Both the position numbers and the translations under genes were made by a program. Positions 33,055 through 44,773 of a stretch of 64,000 bases of DNA are shown piece by piece; position 1 is the stretch's first letter; each line of letters opens with the position of its first letter. Source of the stretch: Thuidium tamariscinum. Lineage: Eukaryota; Streptophyta; Bryopsida; Hypnales; Thuidiaceae. Below the pieces are notes generated by a model, which ran no database searches, had not been told where the DNA came from, and was given only the letters and a program-made list of their open reading frames with translations. The stretch spans positions 26,409,369 to 26,473,368 of the forward strand of contig OX344754.2 in assembly GCA_947034885.2 (NCBI GenBank), given 5' to 3'.

Positions 33055-33826
33055 TAAAAATTTAGAAACACTTAAAGCCTTTTGTCACACCCTAGTTTTT
33101 TATTTGTTTTTGGCCATAACTTTTTATTTTTTGCTCCAAATGACTTAAAATTGGTAGGGAAGCTACTCATAGCTATTATAAATCTATAATGAATTTTGGA
33201 GATTTTTCAAAAATAATTTATTATTTTTAAATAGCCCCAAAAATTTCTCACAATACTTGATTTAGGGGTTTTTAGCACCATTTACCTGCAAAAAAAAACG
33301 AATTTTGACCTAAGATTTAGAGAGGATGGTCTCCTAGTAGACTTATAGCTACTGTCTAAATGAATTTTTAAAATACTTATTTTAATGTGTTGTAGAAGTC
33401 TACAAAGAGAGCTTCATTTTGCATTTTTTCTTAAAATACATAAAAATACATCATTTGGAAAAAAATGCAAAATGAAGCTCTTTTTGTGGACTTCTACAAT
33501 ACATAAAAATAAGTCTATTTTGAAAATTCATTTAGACAGTAGCTATAAATATACTAAGAGACCATCTTTTCTAAATTTTAGGTCAAAATTCGTTTTGGGG
33601 GGAGGTAAATGGTGCTAAAAACCCCTAAATCAAGTATTGTGAGAAATTTTTGGGGCTATTTTGAAAAATCTCCAAAATTCATTATAGATACATAATAGCC
33701 ATGAGTAGCTTCCCAATAAATTTTGAATCATTTGAAGCTAAAACACAAAATTTATGGCTAAAAAAAATCGGAATCTAAGGTGTGACAAAACGCAACAAAT
33801 AGTACAAGTGTTTCTTGCAATCACCC
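33055..33826. mobile_element. foldback element, ~350-bp inverted arms (copy D)
   Basis: The two halves are near-complete reverse complements from TTTTGTCACACC (33079) to GGTGTGACAAAA (33779-33790), with the centre near 33435. The arms share GGGGTTTTTAGCACCATTTACC, GACAGTAGC and GAGCTTCATTTTGCAT in mirror order. The right end CAAGTGTTTCTTGCAATCACCC matches the terminal repeats of copies A-C and E; the left terminus is degraded. RNA from it would form a long hairpin and could feed small-RNA silencing. Confidence 0.85.
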
Positions 33827-33829
33827 ATT

Positions 33830-35560
33830 AGAAGATATTAGTATTCAAGTTGGAAAAATAAAATTTTGAATGTTGGACTACAATTTCAATGACTTTGACC
33901 GTAATTCATGGAAATTTTTTGCACTATAGACTTTGTTTTTTATGTTATATTATAATAAAAAAAATTGATTTAAAAGTCTAAGAAAAAAAATTCCAAAAAA
34001 ACAAATTTGTTTTCAATCTCTAACCCCTAAAAGCCCAAAAGGTTAGGACAAAATGCAAATGTGATAAAATACAAGTTCTATAACTTTTTTGAAGTTATCA
34101 TCAAAAAAGATTATATGAAACACAAAAAATAGAAAGTATCTATATAGGTAGAGTTTTAAAGTTGTTTTTAGATTATTTTCAAATGAATTTTGAAGATATA
34201 ACTTCAAAAAATCACCAAAAATACAAATTTCATCTTTAGCACTTGATTTTTTTTGGATTGGTCAAAATTGTGGTTTCTATTGATTTGTGAAAAAATGAAA
34301 AAGATCTAATAATGAAAGAATCAAAATTTTCTCCAAATATTAAAATTTTCAACACTATGCAATTCTAAACACTTCCTACTATTTTTCTTATAATTTTTGT
34401 TTGATCACATTGATCTTAGTTTTGAATGTAAATGTTGAAAGACAATCCAATTTTTTTAAATTGAAAAAAAATATAATGCCCAAAAATTCTACCCAAAGTC
34501 AAGCAACAACTAAAAAAAAGCCACGTGAGTACTTAGGGGTTTACAAATTGTTAAGTAGAAATAGGTTGAACAAAAAAATAAATTATTGATAGCTCTAGGA
34601 TAGAATTGAATCACATAAATTCTAATTGTGTGATTTTTCTAGGAAGAAAATTTTAACTTGATAAATAGTTTTTTAGAAAATTTGTGAAAATTGCATTCAA
34701 AATGAAATCTAATACGTTATTTTTCAAGAAGTTTCTATAATTGCTCAAAAAACAAGATTATCTATAATTTTTTAATCATTAGTCCAAATAGAATGAATCA
34801 TAGCTTTATATGTAGACAAGGGGATTCTTGATTCTTTACATGTTATATTTCAATTTCATTTTGTAGACTTTTTCATGCAGTAATTTAGGAATGAACAAAT
34901 GAGAGTAAATTTTATAACAAAAATTACAAAATATTTGCACAAGAGAATTCAAATTTGAGATTCTATGCATAGATCTCAACACCTTATCACCTTGCATACA
35001 AGATATTCAACATATTTTTCTAAATGGCACATCATAAAGAATTTGTTAATTTATTTACATTAGTTTTTGAAATTTAGAGGCATGCAATGTGGCCTACCCA
35101 TTTATGGTAATATAGGAATATCATGTCCTATTACAAAATAATGGGTGGGGGAAACTATTTTCAAGAGCTTCATCAACCATAGTTTATCTGTAAGCAAATT
35201 CACCAACTATCCATTTGTCATTTGCTTCTTCGAAGCAATACACCCAACTTCCTCATTAAGCACCTTAATGTTGATGTATTTTCAAATACTTCACTATTGT
35301 ATTTTTCCATATTATTAATTAATTTTCATCAAGTTGGCAAATTTTCCAATAGAAAACAAAATAGATTCCATTGTATATTTATACTTTGCTTGCATTCTCT
35401 CTATACTCTTCTTTAAATGTTATCACTTGTTCACAGAGAATAATTTTAGAGTCATCTACCAACAATTCTTTAATTTTTAGGAAAAATAGTAAACAAGTTG
35501 AAAAATCTCAATCTAATGCCAAAAAAAATCCAAAATAAAAGAGAATGTTACAAAAGGCAA
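33830..35560. other. AT-rich spacer, nothing recognised
   Basis: No gene, clear repeat or RNA seen. Confidence 0.5.
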
Positions 35561-35564
35561 GGCA

Positions 35565-36420
35565 ATGGCTCCCACCTCCACCTCCAACTGCCCCACACCC
35601 GCGGTCGCCCACAAGAGGTCGCCCCAAGACCCGAAGTCGCCCCAAAATGGCCCCAAAATGACTTTTTTTGAGCTTGGTTGAGGGAATGGCTCCCACCTCC
35701 ACCCGCGGTCGCCCTAGACCCGCGTTCTCCTACCTTCGGTCGCCCCACACCCGCGGTCGCCCACAAGAGGTCGCCCCAAGACCCGAAGTCACCCCAAAAT
35801 GGCCCAAAATGGCCCCAAAATGACTTTTTTTGAGCTTGGTTGAGGGAATGGCTCCCACCTCCACCCGCGGTCGCCCTAGACCCACGTTCTCCTACCTTCG
35901 GTCGCCCCACACCCGCGGTCGCCCACAAGAGGTCGCCCCAAGACCCGAAGTCGCCCCAAAATGGCCCAAAATGGCCCCAAAATGACTTTTTTTGAGCTTG
36001 GTTGAGGGAATGGCTCCCACCTCCACCCGCGGTCGCCCTAGACCCGCGTTCTCCTACCTTCGGTCGCCCCACACCCGCGGTCGCCCACAAGAGGTCGCCC
36101 CAAGACCCGAAGTCACCCCAAAATGGCCCAAAATGGCCCCAAAATGACTTTTTTTGAGCTTGGTTGAGGGAATGGCTCCCACCTCCACCCGCGGTCGCCC
36201 TAGACCCGCGTTCTCCTACCTTCGGTCGCCCCACACCCGCGGTCGCCCACAAGAGGTCGCCCCAAGACCCGAAGTCGCCCCAAAATGGCCCAAAATGGCC
36301 CCAAAATGACTTTTTTTGAGCTTGGTTGAGGGAATGGCTCCCACCTCCACCCGCGGTCGCCCTAGACCCGCGTTCTCCTACCTTCGGTCGCCCCACACCC
36401 GCGGTCGCCCACAAGAGGTT
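35565..36420. repeat. 162-bp minisatellite containing the array motif
   Basis: Unit starts (ATGGCTCCCACCTCC) fall at 35565, 35686, 35848, 36010, 36172 and 36334, giving a 162-bp period with four full units and two partial ones. Each unit holds ACCCGCGGTCGCCC twice plus variants and ends AAAATGACTTTTTTTGAGC. Units are nearly identical. Because 162 is a multiple of three, the minus strand is open for 349 codons with a 54-residue repeat. I regard that frame as a by-product, since no start region or promoter supports it. Confidence 0.93.
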
Positions 36421-38216
36421 GCCCTTGAGAAGTGGTCGCGAAAGAAACATAGAGTATGGCATTTTTTTGAAAAATGGAGGGAAAGAAGAGTCTAGCTCAT
36501 TGTGAGTACTTACACTTGCTTCAATTTCTGAATTGATTAATGTACCTTCTATGTTTGGTGACCTAAGAAAATGTTTATGTTTGAAATTAGACTTCAATGC
36601 CTAAATGGCTAAATGTCTAATCTCATTTGCTAAATATCAAAGCTCTTCTCAAGATTTGTTTACTTTCGATTGTCTATAGTAAGGTTTTAATTTTTGTGTA
36701 TCTAATTTAACCTATGAGTTCTTTCTACTGGATAATTGGAGTGATAAGGTCACAACTTTCATTGAGGATTCAGATTTTGCGGAAAGGAAAATTTATTATT
36801 GTATGAATGTTTATGTAAATGGAATTGTAATTTTTAATGTATTGATAAATTAAATGGGGAACAATCTACATTGATCTCTATTTATTATTTTGTATTTTGA
36901 AATCCAATACACTATGAGGATGATTCATTGACATTTACATAAACTAAAAGGAGAAGTTATCATTTAAATCTCTTTCTTCTTATTTTAAAATCTTAAATTG
37001 AAGTAGTAAATAATACTTGAGTAGAATGATGCTTCAAGAATGGAAAATTTTAATGGATATCTTCTTATACAAATCTCAATCTATTATTTTGTATTCTAGA
37101 ATTTATTTGATAAATGTTTTTTACCACAACAATTCTTTGACATTTTTGTAAGTCAAAAAGCAAATGTTTTCATTTAAATATCTTTCCACTAATTTTTAGG
37201 ATTGAGATGAAGGTGGTGAAATATTAAGATATGAGTATGGTGGTACTTTGGAAATAGAGAACTCAAATGGGTAAATTGTTATTGAAATCTCTATCCACTA
37301 TTTTGAGTTCTAACATCCACTTGATAAATAATTTACCAAAAAGATGAGCCTTCAAATTAAAGTTGCATAAATCTAAAACAAGAGTTTCATTTTTTTAATC
37401 TCTTCCCTCTAATTTTAAAGACAAAATTAAGGTTGTGTTTAAATAAAACATGAGTATCATGATGCTTGAAAAATGAAGAAATTCAAATGGGCTTATGGGC
37501 AAATTGTTATTGAAATCTTTATCTACTATTTTGAGTTCTAAAATCTATTTGATAGAATAATCCACCATGAGGATAAGCCTTCAAAATAAAGTTGTATAAA
37601 TAAAAAAGAGAAGTTTCACTTATATCTCTTCCCTCTAATTTTTAGGATAAAATCAAGGTGGTGCCTAAATAAGACATGACAATGATGATGGTTTGAAAAT
37701 AGGAAAAATTGAAATAGGCAAGTTGTTATTAAAGTCTCCATCTCCTATTTTGAGTTCTAAAATTTGCTTGATAAATAATTTGCCATTAGGATGAGCCTTC
37801 AAATAACATTTGTAGAAATTAAAATTAAAATTTTTTAATTTAAAGTTCTTCATTTTTATTTTTGATTTATTGTTGAAGGTGGAGATTGATAAATAGTACG
37901 CAAATATAATGATGCTTGAAAAATAGAGAATTTTAAATGGAGAAGATTGTTCACAAATATCCATGCATTATTTTTTATTCTAAAATTCACTTAATAAATA
38001 TTACATCATTAGAATGACTTTAAGATTTGATTAGATGAAAAAGGAAAGTTTTCATCTGAATCTCTTCTTTTTAGTTTTTAAGCTTTTGGTGAAGGTAATG
38101 AAGAATACATGAATATGTTGATGCTTGGAAAATAGAAAAATTCAAATGGAGAAGTTTTTAGTTACACAAAATTCTAATAATTATTTTGTATCCTATAATT
38201 CACTTTATAAATCTTG

Positions 38217-38533
38217 GGGGATGCACTCTAGGAGAGGACACTTCCCGTTTTTTAATAACCTACATGCGGCGGAATATAGGGTACATTTAAATAATCTTAG
38301 GTAAAATTTATAAGAAATTTACATATAAAATAGGGGACATTAAAAAGGCAAAGTGTTTTAAAAATAAAATAGGGATTATAATATGGCTGATTTTTCCGCT
38401 TTATGGTAAAATAGGAGCTCTTTTAATGTTGCCAAGTAATGATTACAAGTAATTGATAGCCCCCCTAAAAATACCCCACCGCCGCACGTGGATCCTCCAA
38501 ATATACAAGAAGTGTCCTCCCCGGGGATGCACT
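38217..38533. mobile_element. 295-bp MITE with 11-bp duplication
   Basis: The insert (38228-38522) is flanked by GGGGATGCACT at 38217-38227 and 38523-38533. Its ends carry inverted GAGAGGACACTTCCC and AGAAGTGTCCTCCCC. The long duplication fits a Mutator-like MITE. It sits within the satellite array. Confidence 0.75.
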
Positions 38534-39240
38534 TTGTAATATATTAGGACATGACATGCATTCAAGCCCTTATAAGATGGGGGCAATGTAGGTACATTTG
38601 GTGAATTAAAATAGACCTATCTTTACCTAAATTTTTAAACTTAGGTAATTTCAATAACCCTATCTTTATTTTGAATTTTTCTTGGGTGCTAATTAATTAT
38701 ACACTATGTTCATTATACATAAGAAAGACCTGCATTTTTTTTGCAAATAATTACAAAGAAAAAAGAATTTGTCATTAAAACTTTGACTAAACATGTGATA
38801 CATGTAGAGGCTAGAGACTAGATAAGCAATACTTCCATTTTAAACAATTTCATTCAAACACATTCAAAGTGTGAGTACTCATAAGAGCACAACCATTAGT
38901 TGTCACCATTAGTTGTCACCCATTAGTTGTCACTCTCATTTACATGTAGAGCTCATGCTCTCATAGTATTTAGCTCATAGGATTCCTTATTTCAAACTTA
39001 GTATACTTCATAAAAGTTCAAATTTCTAGAGATCCTTTTTGGCTACCCTTATTTAGAAAAACAAATTTGATAAAGTTGTGTATTATTTTCTACCCTTCAT
39101 TATTTATAATGATAATAGCTCATTTTAGTGATGCTAATTTATTTCTAAAAATTGTTTAAAATTTAGGCTAAGGGAATTAAAAGCACCTTTCATTTGATTG
39201 CACGCTATAATTAAATAAACCAGGAGTGCCCCCCCTCCTG
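38534..39240. other. AT-rich insertion or spacer inside the satellite array
   Basis: It does not show the satellite unit. It contains a three-copy tandem of CCATTAGTTGTCAC at 38893-38933. Nothing else is recognised. Confidence 0.4.
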
Positions 39241-39897
39241 AGTTATAAATTTCACACAATTAGAATGACTATGAGATTTATATATAAACAAAAGAGAAGT
39301 TCTAAGTTAAAATAATCTCTTCCCTCTAGTTTTAAAATTTTTGGTGAAGGTGGTAAATTATACATAAATATAATGATGCTTGAAAAATAGAAAAATTCAA
39401 GTGATGAAGTTCTTACACAAATATCCATTCATTATTTTGTATTTTGAAATCGAATTAGTTAATAATACAGTTTTAGAATGATTCTTTGACTTTTACATAA
39501 ATTACAAGGAGAAGTTTTAATTCAGATCTATTTCTTCTAATTTTTAAATTTAGGTGAAGATGCTAACTTGCTAAGAAATATAAGAATATAATGATGCTTG
39601 GAGATTAGAAAAAATCAAATGGGGATGATTTAAAAAAAATCACAATCCATAATTTTATATTTCAAAATCTTTTTGATAAGTAATACATTAGTAGATTGTA
39701 ATCTTCTAAAGTTTCATTGTCTCTACAAGGGGGTAAAGTGGATTTTGTACAAGTTCCTATAATGTCAAATTTTTATGGAACTTTTTGAAACATTATTATA
39801 AGATAGAGAATCTTATTGGCTTTCTAGAAATGTAGTTTTATTTGAATTAGTGCCTAAAAGCAAGAGTCATATCACAATAAGCTTAGATCTAAATTAT

Positions 39898-40625
39898 GGG
39901 TCGTTGCAAGAAACACTTACCGGTTTTGTCTCAAAATGGCTCAAAATCAATGAGTCCTGTGAGTCCTGTGACCCTTTGAAATAAATTTTTTTTAAATTGA
40001 AAAAAATATGGATAATTTGAAGAGCAATGAGAATATTATGTCTCTTGAAATTCAGACCTAAGAAAAAATTTCTCTAAATGTTATAGACAATGGAAAATAC
40101 AATGAAAATAGCTCTTTTTTCACTAATTTGGTAAAAATAGTAAAAAAATTCAAAAAAAGAAAATGAAAAATCCTTTTTTTCTTCAAGTAAAGGTCTTTCT
40201 TTTCCAACAAATTTCATATTTGGAAAAAATAAATTCTATTCTCTACACGTGCGCAAAGTCAGCCACTTTGACGACATGTGGAAGTTGGACAGTTTAATAT
40301 TTTCAAAAATCCTTTTTAGGGATTGTGTAACTATACTATATATCTAAGCATGCCAATTTTCAGCTCAAAATTTGCATTTTTGGGTCAAAAATAGGACTAA
40401 AAACCCCCAAAATGGCCAAGGTAGACAGCCAATCGGGGGCAGTTTAAAAATAGTAAACTAATTTTTTAAAAATTGAAAAAATTACACAACATATAAAACT
40501 TTTGTGCTCACCTTCATTCCAAATTTTAAGTTGATAGGTCAAACTATGCAAAAGTTATAAGCAAAAAACTACCTGTTGGAGGTCAAGGGGACAAAAAATA
40601 GGACAAGTGTTTCTTGCAATCACCC
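39898..40625. mobile_element. ~730-bp inverted-repeat element, copy E
   Basis: The left end is GGGTCGTTGCAAGAAACACT and the right end is AAGTGTTTCTTGCAATCACCC. TTAT flanks both sides (39894-39897 and 40626-40629), a perfect 4-bp duplication. The length is 728 bp. The interior differs from copies A-C but is equally non-coding. Confidence 0.8.
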
Positions 40626-40629
40626 TTAT

Positions 40630-41520
40630 GTAGGTAAAAACAAATCCACAAAAATTAAATTTTTTTTCTTATAGATTGTAATTTTGTCTTCTTAGAACTT
40701 TGATTCATTTTATTTAGATTGGTGATGCAAAGATTATCAATCATTTTGTTTTGTGGGCAATAATAATAAGATTTTGAAATTGTTTGAGATAGGATTCATT
40801 TTTTACTTCAATTTTAATTTTAAAAAAAGCAGTTTTGTAGTATTAGCATTGATTAATCAAACAATCTCACCATTGGGATTAGAATTTCTATTTCCACATT
40901 TCCACCTTAGAGCTATTATTTTTTTTCCTCTATGATGTACCTTCTACTTAATAATTTAAAATAAAATGACAACCACATTATTTTTCCTACATTCTCAACT
41001 TAATTTTGAATGATATATTAAGTTAAGATCTAAAGTGAAAACTTTTTAAGTTAAGAAAATCAAATCTCTTAAGCTAAAGTAGACCAACCCATTTCCATTT
41101 GTAACTCTATTCCACCAACTAGACTAGCCTATTTCCGTCACTCTAGTTTTGGCCCCATTTCTACTTCCCCCCCCAAATTCCCTTCATTCTATGACAAAAT
41201 CAAGGATTTTATGACAAGTTGGAGTAATGTGTCACTATTTAAATAGAAAATATCTAGTTGTTGATTAGGTGGTTATACAATGTTTATAAGTTGTTTATGA
41301 TCCTAGCCTAAAGGCGGTTTTGTAATTTAGGATTGTCTACTTCAAAAATTCATAGAAATTACGATTTTGATTGAAAAATTATAATTTCATTTGGGTTTGA
41401 TTCAAGAAACATGTGCACACTTCAAATAAATATGTACCCCTCTTAGAATTGACTCCAATATAGCTAGATTGCAAATAGGCATGTCTACCTTAGTTTGTCA
41501 TTGTCCCCTAAAACATTTTT
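40630..41520. other. AT-rich spacer, nothing recognised
   Basis: No gene supported. Confidence 0.45.
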
Positions 41521-41524
41521 TTTT

Positions 41525-42090
41525 CACTTTGAATGCAATTATCTTGCAATCTATGTGGTGAAAATTTTTGAAATTTTTTTCACATATTCTCATACTATAA
41601 TATTACAAGATCCTACCATTATATATGAAAAAAATTTCATTTCTAATTTTTTTTGTTTTTTGTACTAAAAATGGCAGTTTTAAGTGTTTTTTTGACAATT
41701 GCAACAAAGAGGTCGCCCACCCGAGGTCGCCCCTTGACCAGAGGTCGCCCCTAGACTAGAGGTCGCCTACCCGAGGTCGCCCCTAGACAAGAGGTCGCCC
41801 ACCCGAGGTCGCCAGAGTCCCCCAAAACATAATTTCTACACTTTGAATGCAATTATCTTGCAATCTGTGTGGTGAAAATTTTTGAAATTTTTTTCACATA
41901 TTCTCATACTATAATATTACAAGATCCTACCATTATATATGAAAAAAATTTCATTTCTAATTTTTTTTGTTTTTTGTACTAAAAATGGCAGTTTTAAGTG
42001 TTTTTTTGACAATTGCAACAAAGAGGTCGCCCACCCGCGGTCGCCCCTTGACAAGAGGTCGCCCCTAGACCAGAGGTCGCCCACCCGCGG
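41525..42090. repeat. 314-bp direct tandem duplication
   Basis: CACTTTGAATGCAATTATC starts at 41525 and again at 41839. About 200 bp of AT-rich sequence and the start of the motif array are repeated almost without change, so the duplication is recent. Confidence 0.9.
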
Positions 42091-42290
42091 TCGCCTCTTG
42101 ATAAGAGGTCGCCCCCAAACCAGAGGTCGCCCACCCAAGGTCGCCCCTCGACAAGAGGTCGCCCTCAAAATTGGACACGTGGTCGCCCTATTTTGAAGCG
42201 CGGTCGCCCTTCCCGAAGTCGCCCTCAAAATTAGACACGTGGTCGCCCTATCTTGAAGTGCAGTCGCCCCACCCGAAGTCGCCTACTTAA
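41708..42290 (+). repeat. GCGACCGCGG arrays at the right end of the 9.8-kb element
   Basis: Two blocks (41708-41818 and 42023-42290) of ACCCG(A/C)GGTCGCCC and AGAGGTCGCCC units, about 25 copies in all, in the sense opposite to the left-end array at 32868. The order continues outward into the GACGTC module. Confidence 0.8.
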
Positions 42291-42470
42291 AGTTCCACGT
42301 CACTCTGAACAATCTGCCACGTATGCCAAATCCATTTACCGTAGGGTAAATTTTTTTTACCTTACTCGACGGGCTGCGACGGGGTAGCGACATGTTGTCA
42401 CCTGCGACACGCGACGTCAGACGTCCTACACGACACCAAAACCCAAAAATATGTCCGACAAGAAAACCCT
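42290..42470 (-). repeat. conserved outer module, copy 3 (inverted, diverged)
   Basis: On the minus strand it has GGACGTC, GTGACAAC, AATTTACCCTACGGTAAAT and TTGGCATACGTGG in the order of copies 1 and 2. The paired W-box core is not preserved. Confidence 0.5.
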
Positions 42471-42688
42471 GGGCAAATCTCAACGGCTTTGAGGAAGGAC
42501 TTGCATGACTGCAATTTTGGCGCCTACTTGTGTGGCTGGGGTTTCGCGCGGTTTTTGCTACATACACTTCTTACAGCGACTTGGGTTTTAGTCACCGAAA
42601 CATTGAAGTGCCACCACCATATTTTTCGATGTCGTTGTTTTGCTTTCATTGCAAGTTTCTCTAAGCTTGCTTCAATTATTCAAAAGAG

Positions 42689-43009
42689 ATGAGGCCACGA
42701 AGTTCTGTGCAATCGGTACTTTTGAACAATTCAATGGATAGTGATGGAAATTATATTCCAATGAGAATAGAAATTAATTCATGGGTGAATCTTATGCCTG
42801 GAAAGATTGGAGGCCATGCAAAGGATGCTGCAAAGCATGGTAGTGCAACCATTGGAGGATCTTATAAAGCAACGGTGCTTGATTTTAGAGTGAGTTCAGG
42901 TATGAAGACAGTTTCCGCAGTACAAGTCCAGCATGCTTATATGAGGCGCCAACTCAATCTTGATCCAAGAATTCAAGTTCAAAATGCTACATGTAATTGT
43001 ATGTCTTAA
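42689..43009 (+). CDS. unrecognised protein, probable first exon
   Basis: The frame from ATG 42689 encodes ~106 residues of normal composition (IEINSWVNLMPGKIGGHAKDAA...). A donor-like ACAT|GTAATT occurs near 42990, so coding may be spliced to the frame at 43.8 kb. The start follows the right end of the 9.8-kb element by ~220 bp. I do not recognise it. Confidence 0.4.
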   Translation: MRPRSSVQSVLLNNSMDSDGNYIPMRIEINSWVNLMPGKIGGHAKDAAKHGSATIGGSYKATVLDFRVSSGMKTVSAVQVQHAYMRRQLNLDPRIQVQNATCNCMS

Positions 43010-43822
43010 TCCTTGAATCAAATTTTGGTTTTCCTTTTGATTGTTGCAAATTTGGAGTGAAAACAACATTAGATTTTAAGATATCAGTTGTTTGTATGTT
43101 TGGTTTTGATTTTCATTGCTTTGGCATAATTTTGAGAGGTTGGCACTTACTAGTTGTCTCAATGAATTGTGTTTGTTTGCATGTTGATTTTCTTGCGGTG
43201 AATCATCTATAGTTTACAAAGAACTTATCCAATTACTTACAGTTTGCAAAAAACTTCATGTATTTAGATGTATGTTACAATTTTTGGTGAGATAATCCTC
43301 CCATATTGATGAAATTGATTGTTTATTAAGTCTAAGTATTTGAATGAGCAAAATTTGGTGCTTTGAGTCATGCCATTGTCACAATGAAAGGTGACCAGCA
43401 TTGTTGAAGTAGAGAACTAAAACTCCAGCACAACTAGGATTGCAATTTGTTTCAATTCAATCTCTATCAATCTCTTGAAGAAACTATGGAGTTGATCACT
43501 TGATCCCTATAAATTGTTGCAAGTTTGTCAACATTATAATCATTGAAGACATTGATGAAGTTTACCTTGGCTTCCTTCATCAACTTGAATTATCATGAAT
43601 TTTGTCAAGAATTGTGACATTCACTTGTACAAAGCTGCAATTAATGTGATGATTTGTGAAAGTAAACATTTAACATCAATTTTGTCAAATTGGCAATATT
43701 CCACAAGCTAAAAATTATGACATGTACTGTATTTTAGCACTAGTCTAATTTGAGATCGCAAACTAGGACTAATGTATATATTTAAGACTACCCAAGTATG
43801 GATTTTAGATAGATAGCATGAT

Positions 43823-44773
43823 GTGAATTGTGCCAAATTAATGGATTATTACCAATCTAACAAAATTGACATTTCATTGTCTTTTGATACAGATTTGTAT
43901 CTTTCAGAGTTCAAGGATTGGGTGCATCCACAAAGCCTTCTTGGAGTCATCGTGGTTATGCATGCAGAGATTGGAGAATTAACCCGTGGCAACCGATCAC
44001 ATTCTGAGCTATTAATGGACAGTGTTTTTTTTTACAATGCCTTCTATATACCTCGACGAGGGGCTGGTGGTTTTGGTAGACTTGAATCAATTCCACTTCC
44101 TAGTTTTGATTCACCTGAGTGGCCTCTTCCTGATATGTCTACTACCGAATCATTTCGTGCAAAGTTGCGTCAAGATTTTCATAGTTCCATGCGTCCGACA
44201 ACTGGTAGTAAACAGACACATTTGTCTTGGTTCATGCCAATTGGGGTTTTTGTAGACTTGTTCTTTATTGGTGACATGCACAGGACAAAATTCATGTTCA
44301 TCTACAAGCATGCCTCTGATGAATTGTGCCGATCACTGATGGACTCGGGATGGGATTCAAAAGTAACCATTGGAACAGATGTACTGAAGACTACTATTGC
44401 TAAAGATTCAGTGAAATTCAAGTACCACATTTCTCGATCTATGTTGTATGCAAATTTTGTATACAATCGACATAAGATGCTTCCTAACAGTACTTGGGAG
44501 GCCTTAGATCAATATGATCATGTACAAACAGTTTTATTGAATTGTGAGATGGGAGGGTTTCATGAAGAATTAGAAGTTGGCATATCTTGGACGATACATG
44601 AGGTCCGACAAGAAATATCGATCCACTTTGAAGCAGCTCTGAACTCCCCAGACTTTGATATTTGGATTGTGAGTGGTGATATAGCTAATAAAGTGAATGT
44701 GAAAAATGAGAAAAATGTTACAGTTCAATTGTGTTTACCACCAAATAAGCTTAGAGTAATACTGAGATGCTAA
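43823..44773 (+). CDS. unrecognised protein, probable main exon
   Basis: An uninterrupted frame of 316 residues, plausibly preceded by a splice acceptor (TTTTAGATAG just upstream). It has no membrane segment or known motif. The last ~80 residues alternate strand-like and helix-like segments (TVLLNCEMGG...TIHEVRQEI...VQLCLPPNKLRVIL), which is reminiscent of a ubiquitin-like fold, but that is only an impression. It is convergent with the transposase-like gene at 46.8-52.0 kb and might be its partner. Confidence 0.5.
   Translation: MNCAKLMDYYQSNKIDISLSFDTDLYLSEFKDWVHPQSLLGVIVVMHAEIGELTRGNRSHSELLMDSVFFYNAFYIPRRGAGGFGRLESIPLPSFDSPEWPLPDMSTTESFRAKLRQDFHSSMRPTTGSKQTHLSWFMPIGVFVDLFFIGDMHRTKFMFIYKHASDELCRSLMDSGWDSKVTIGTDVLKTTIAKDSVKFKYHISRSMLYANFVYNRHKMLPNSTWEALDQYDHVQTVLLNCEMGGFHEELEVGISWTIHEVRQEISIHFEAALNSPDFDIWIVSGDIANKVNVKNEKNVTVQLCLPPNKLRVILRC

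Larger units (their letters stand above)
36780..39720. repeat. degenerate ~200-230-bp satellite array
   Basis: A recurring unit carries ATGATGCTTGAAAAATAGA, CAAATGG, AAATCTCT...CTATTTTGAGTTCTAA, ACTTGATAAATAAT, AGGATGAGCCTTCAAA and CTCTTCCCTCTAATTTT. The ATGATGCTTG landmark recurs near 37027, 37227, 37456, 37683, 37908, 38118, 39381 and 39590. The array is split by later insertions at 38.2-39.2 kb. Confidence 0.75.
32672..42470. mobile_element. 9.8-kb element with 9-bp duplication and array-bearing inverted ends
   Basis: GGGCAAATC flanks it on both sides (32663-32671 and 42471-42479). Just inside, the left end reads CAGGGTTTTCT and the right end reads AGAAAACCCT, i.e. AGGGTTTTCT inverted. 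Both ends continue with the GACGTC/TTTACC/GCC..GTGG module and then an array of the GCGACCGCGG motif, in inverted orientation. A 9-bp duplication with long, repeat-rich ends is typical of Mutator-like elements. I see no transposase inside; the interior is AT-rich repeats. It is probably non-autonomous. The superfamily is inferred. Confidence 0.65.

Noticed and set aside
35548..36597. 349-codon minus-strand open frame with 54-residue repeats
   Set aside because: It follows from a 162-bp tandem repeat whose period is a multiple of three. No promoter, start context or homology supports it.
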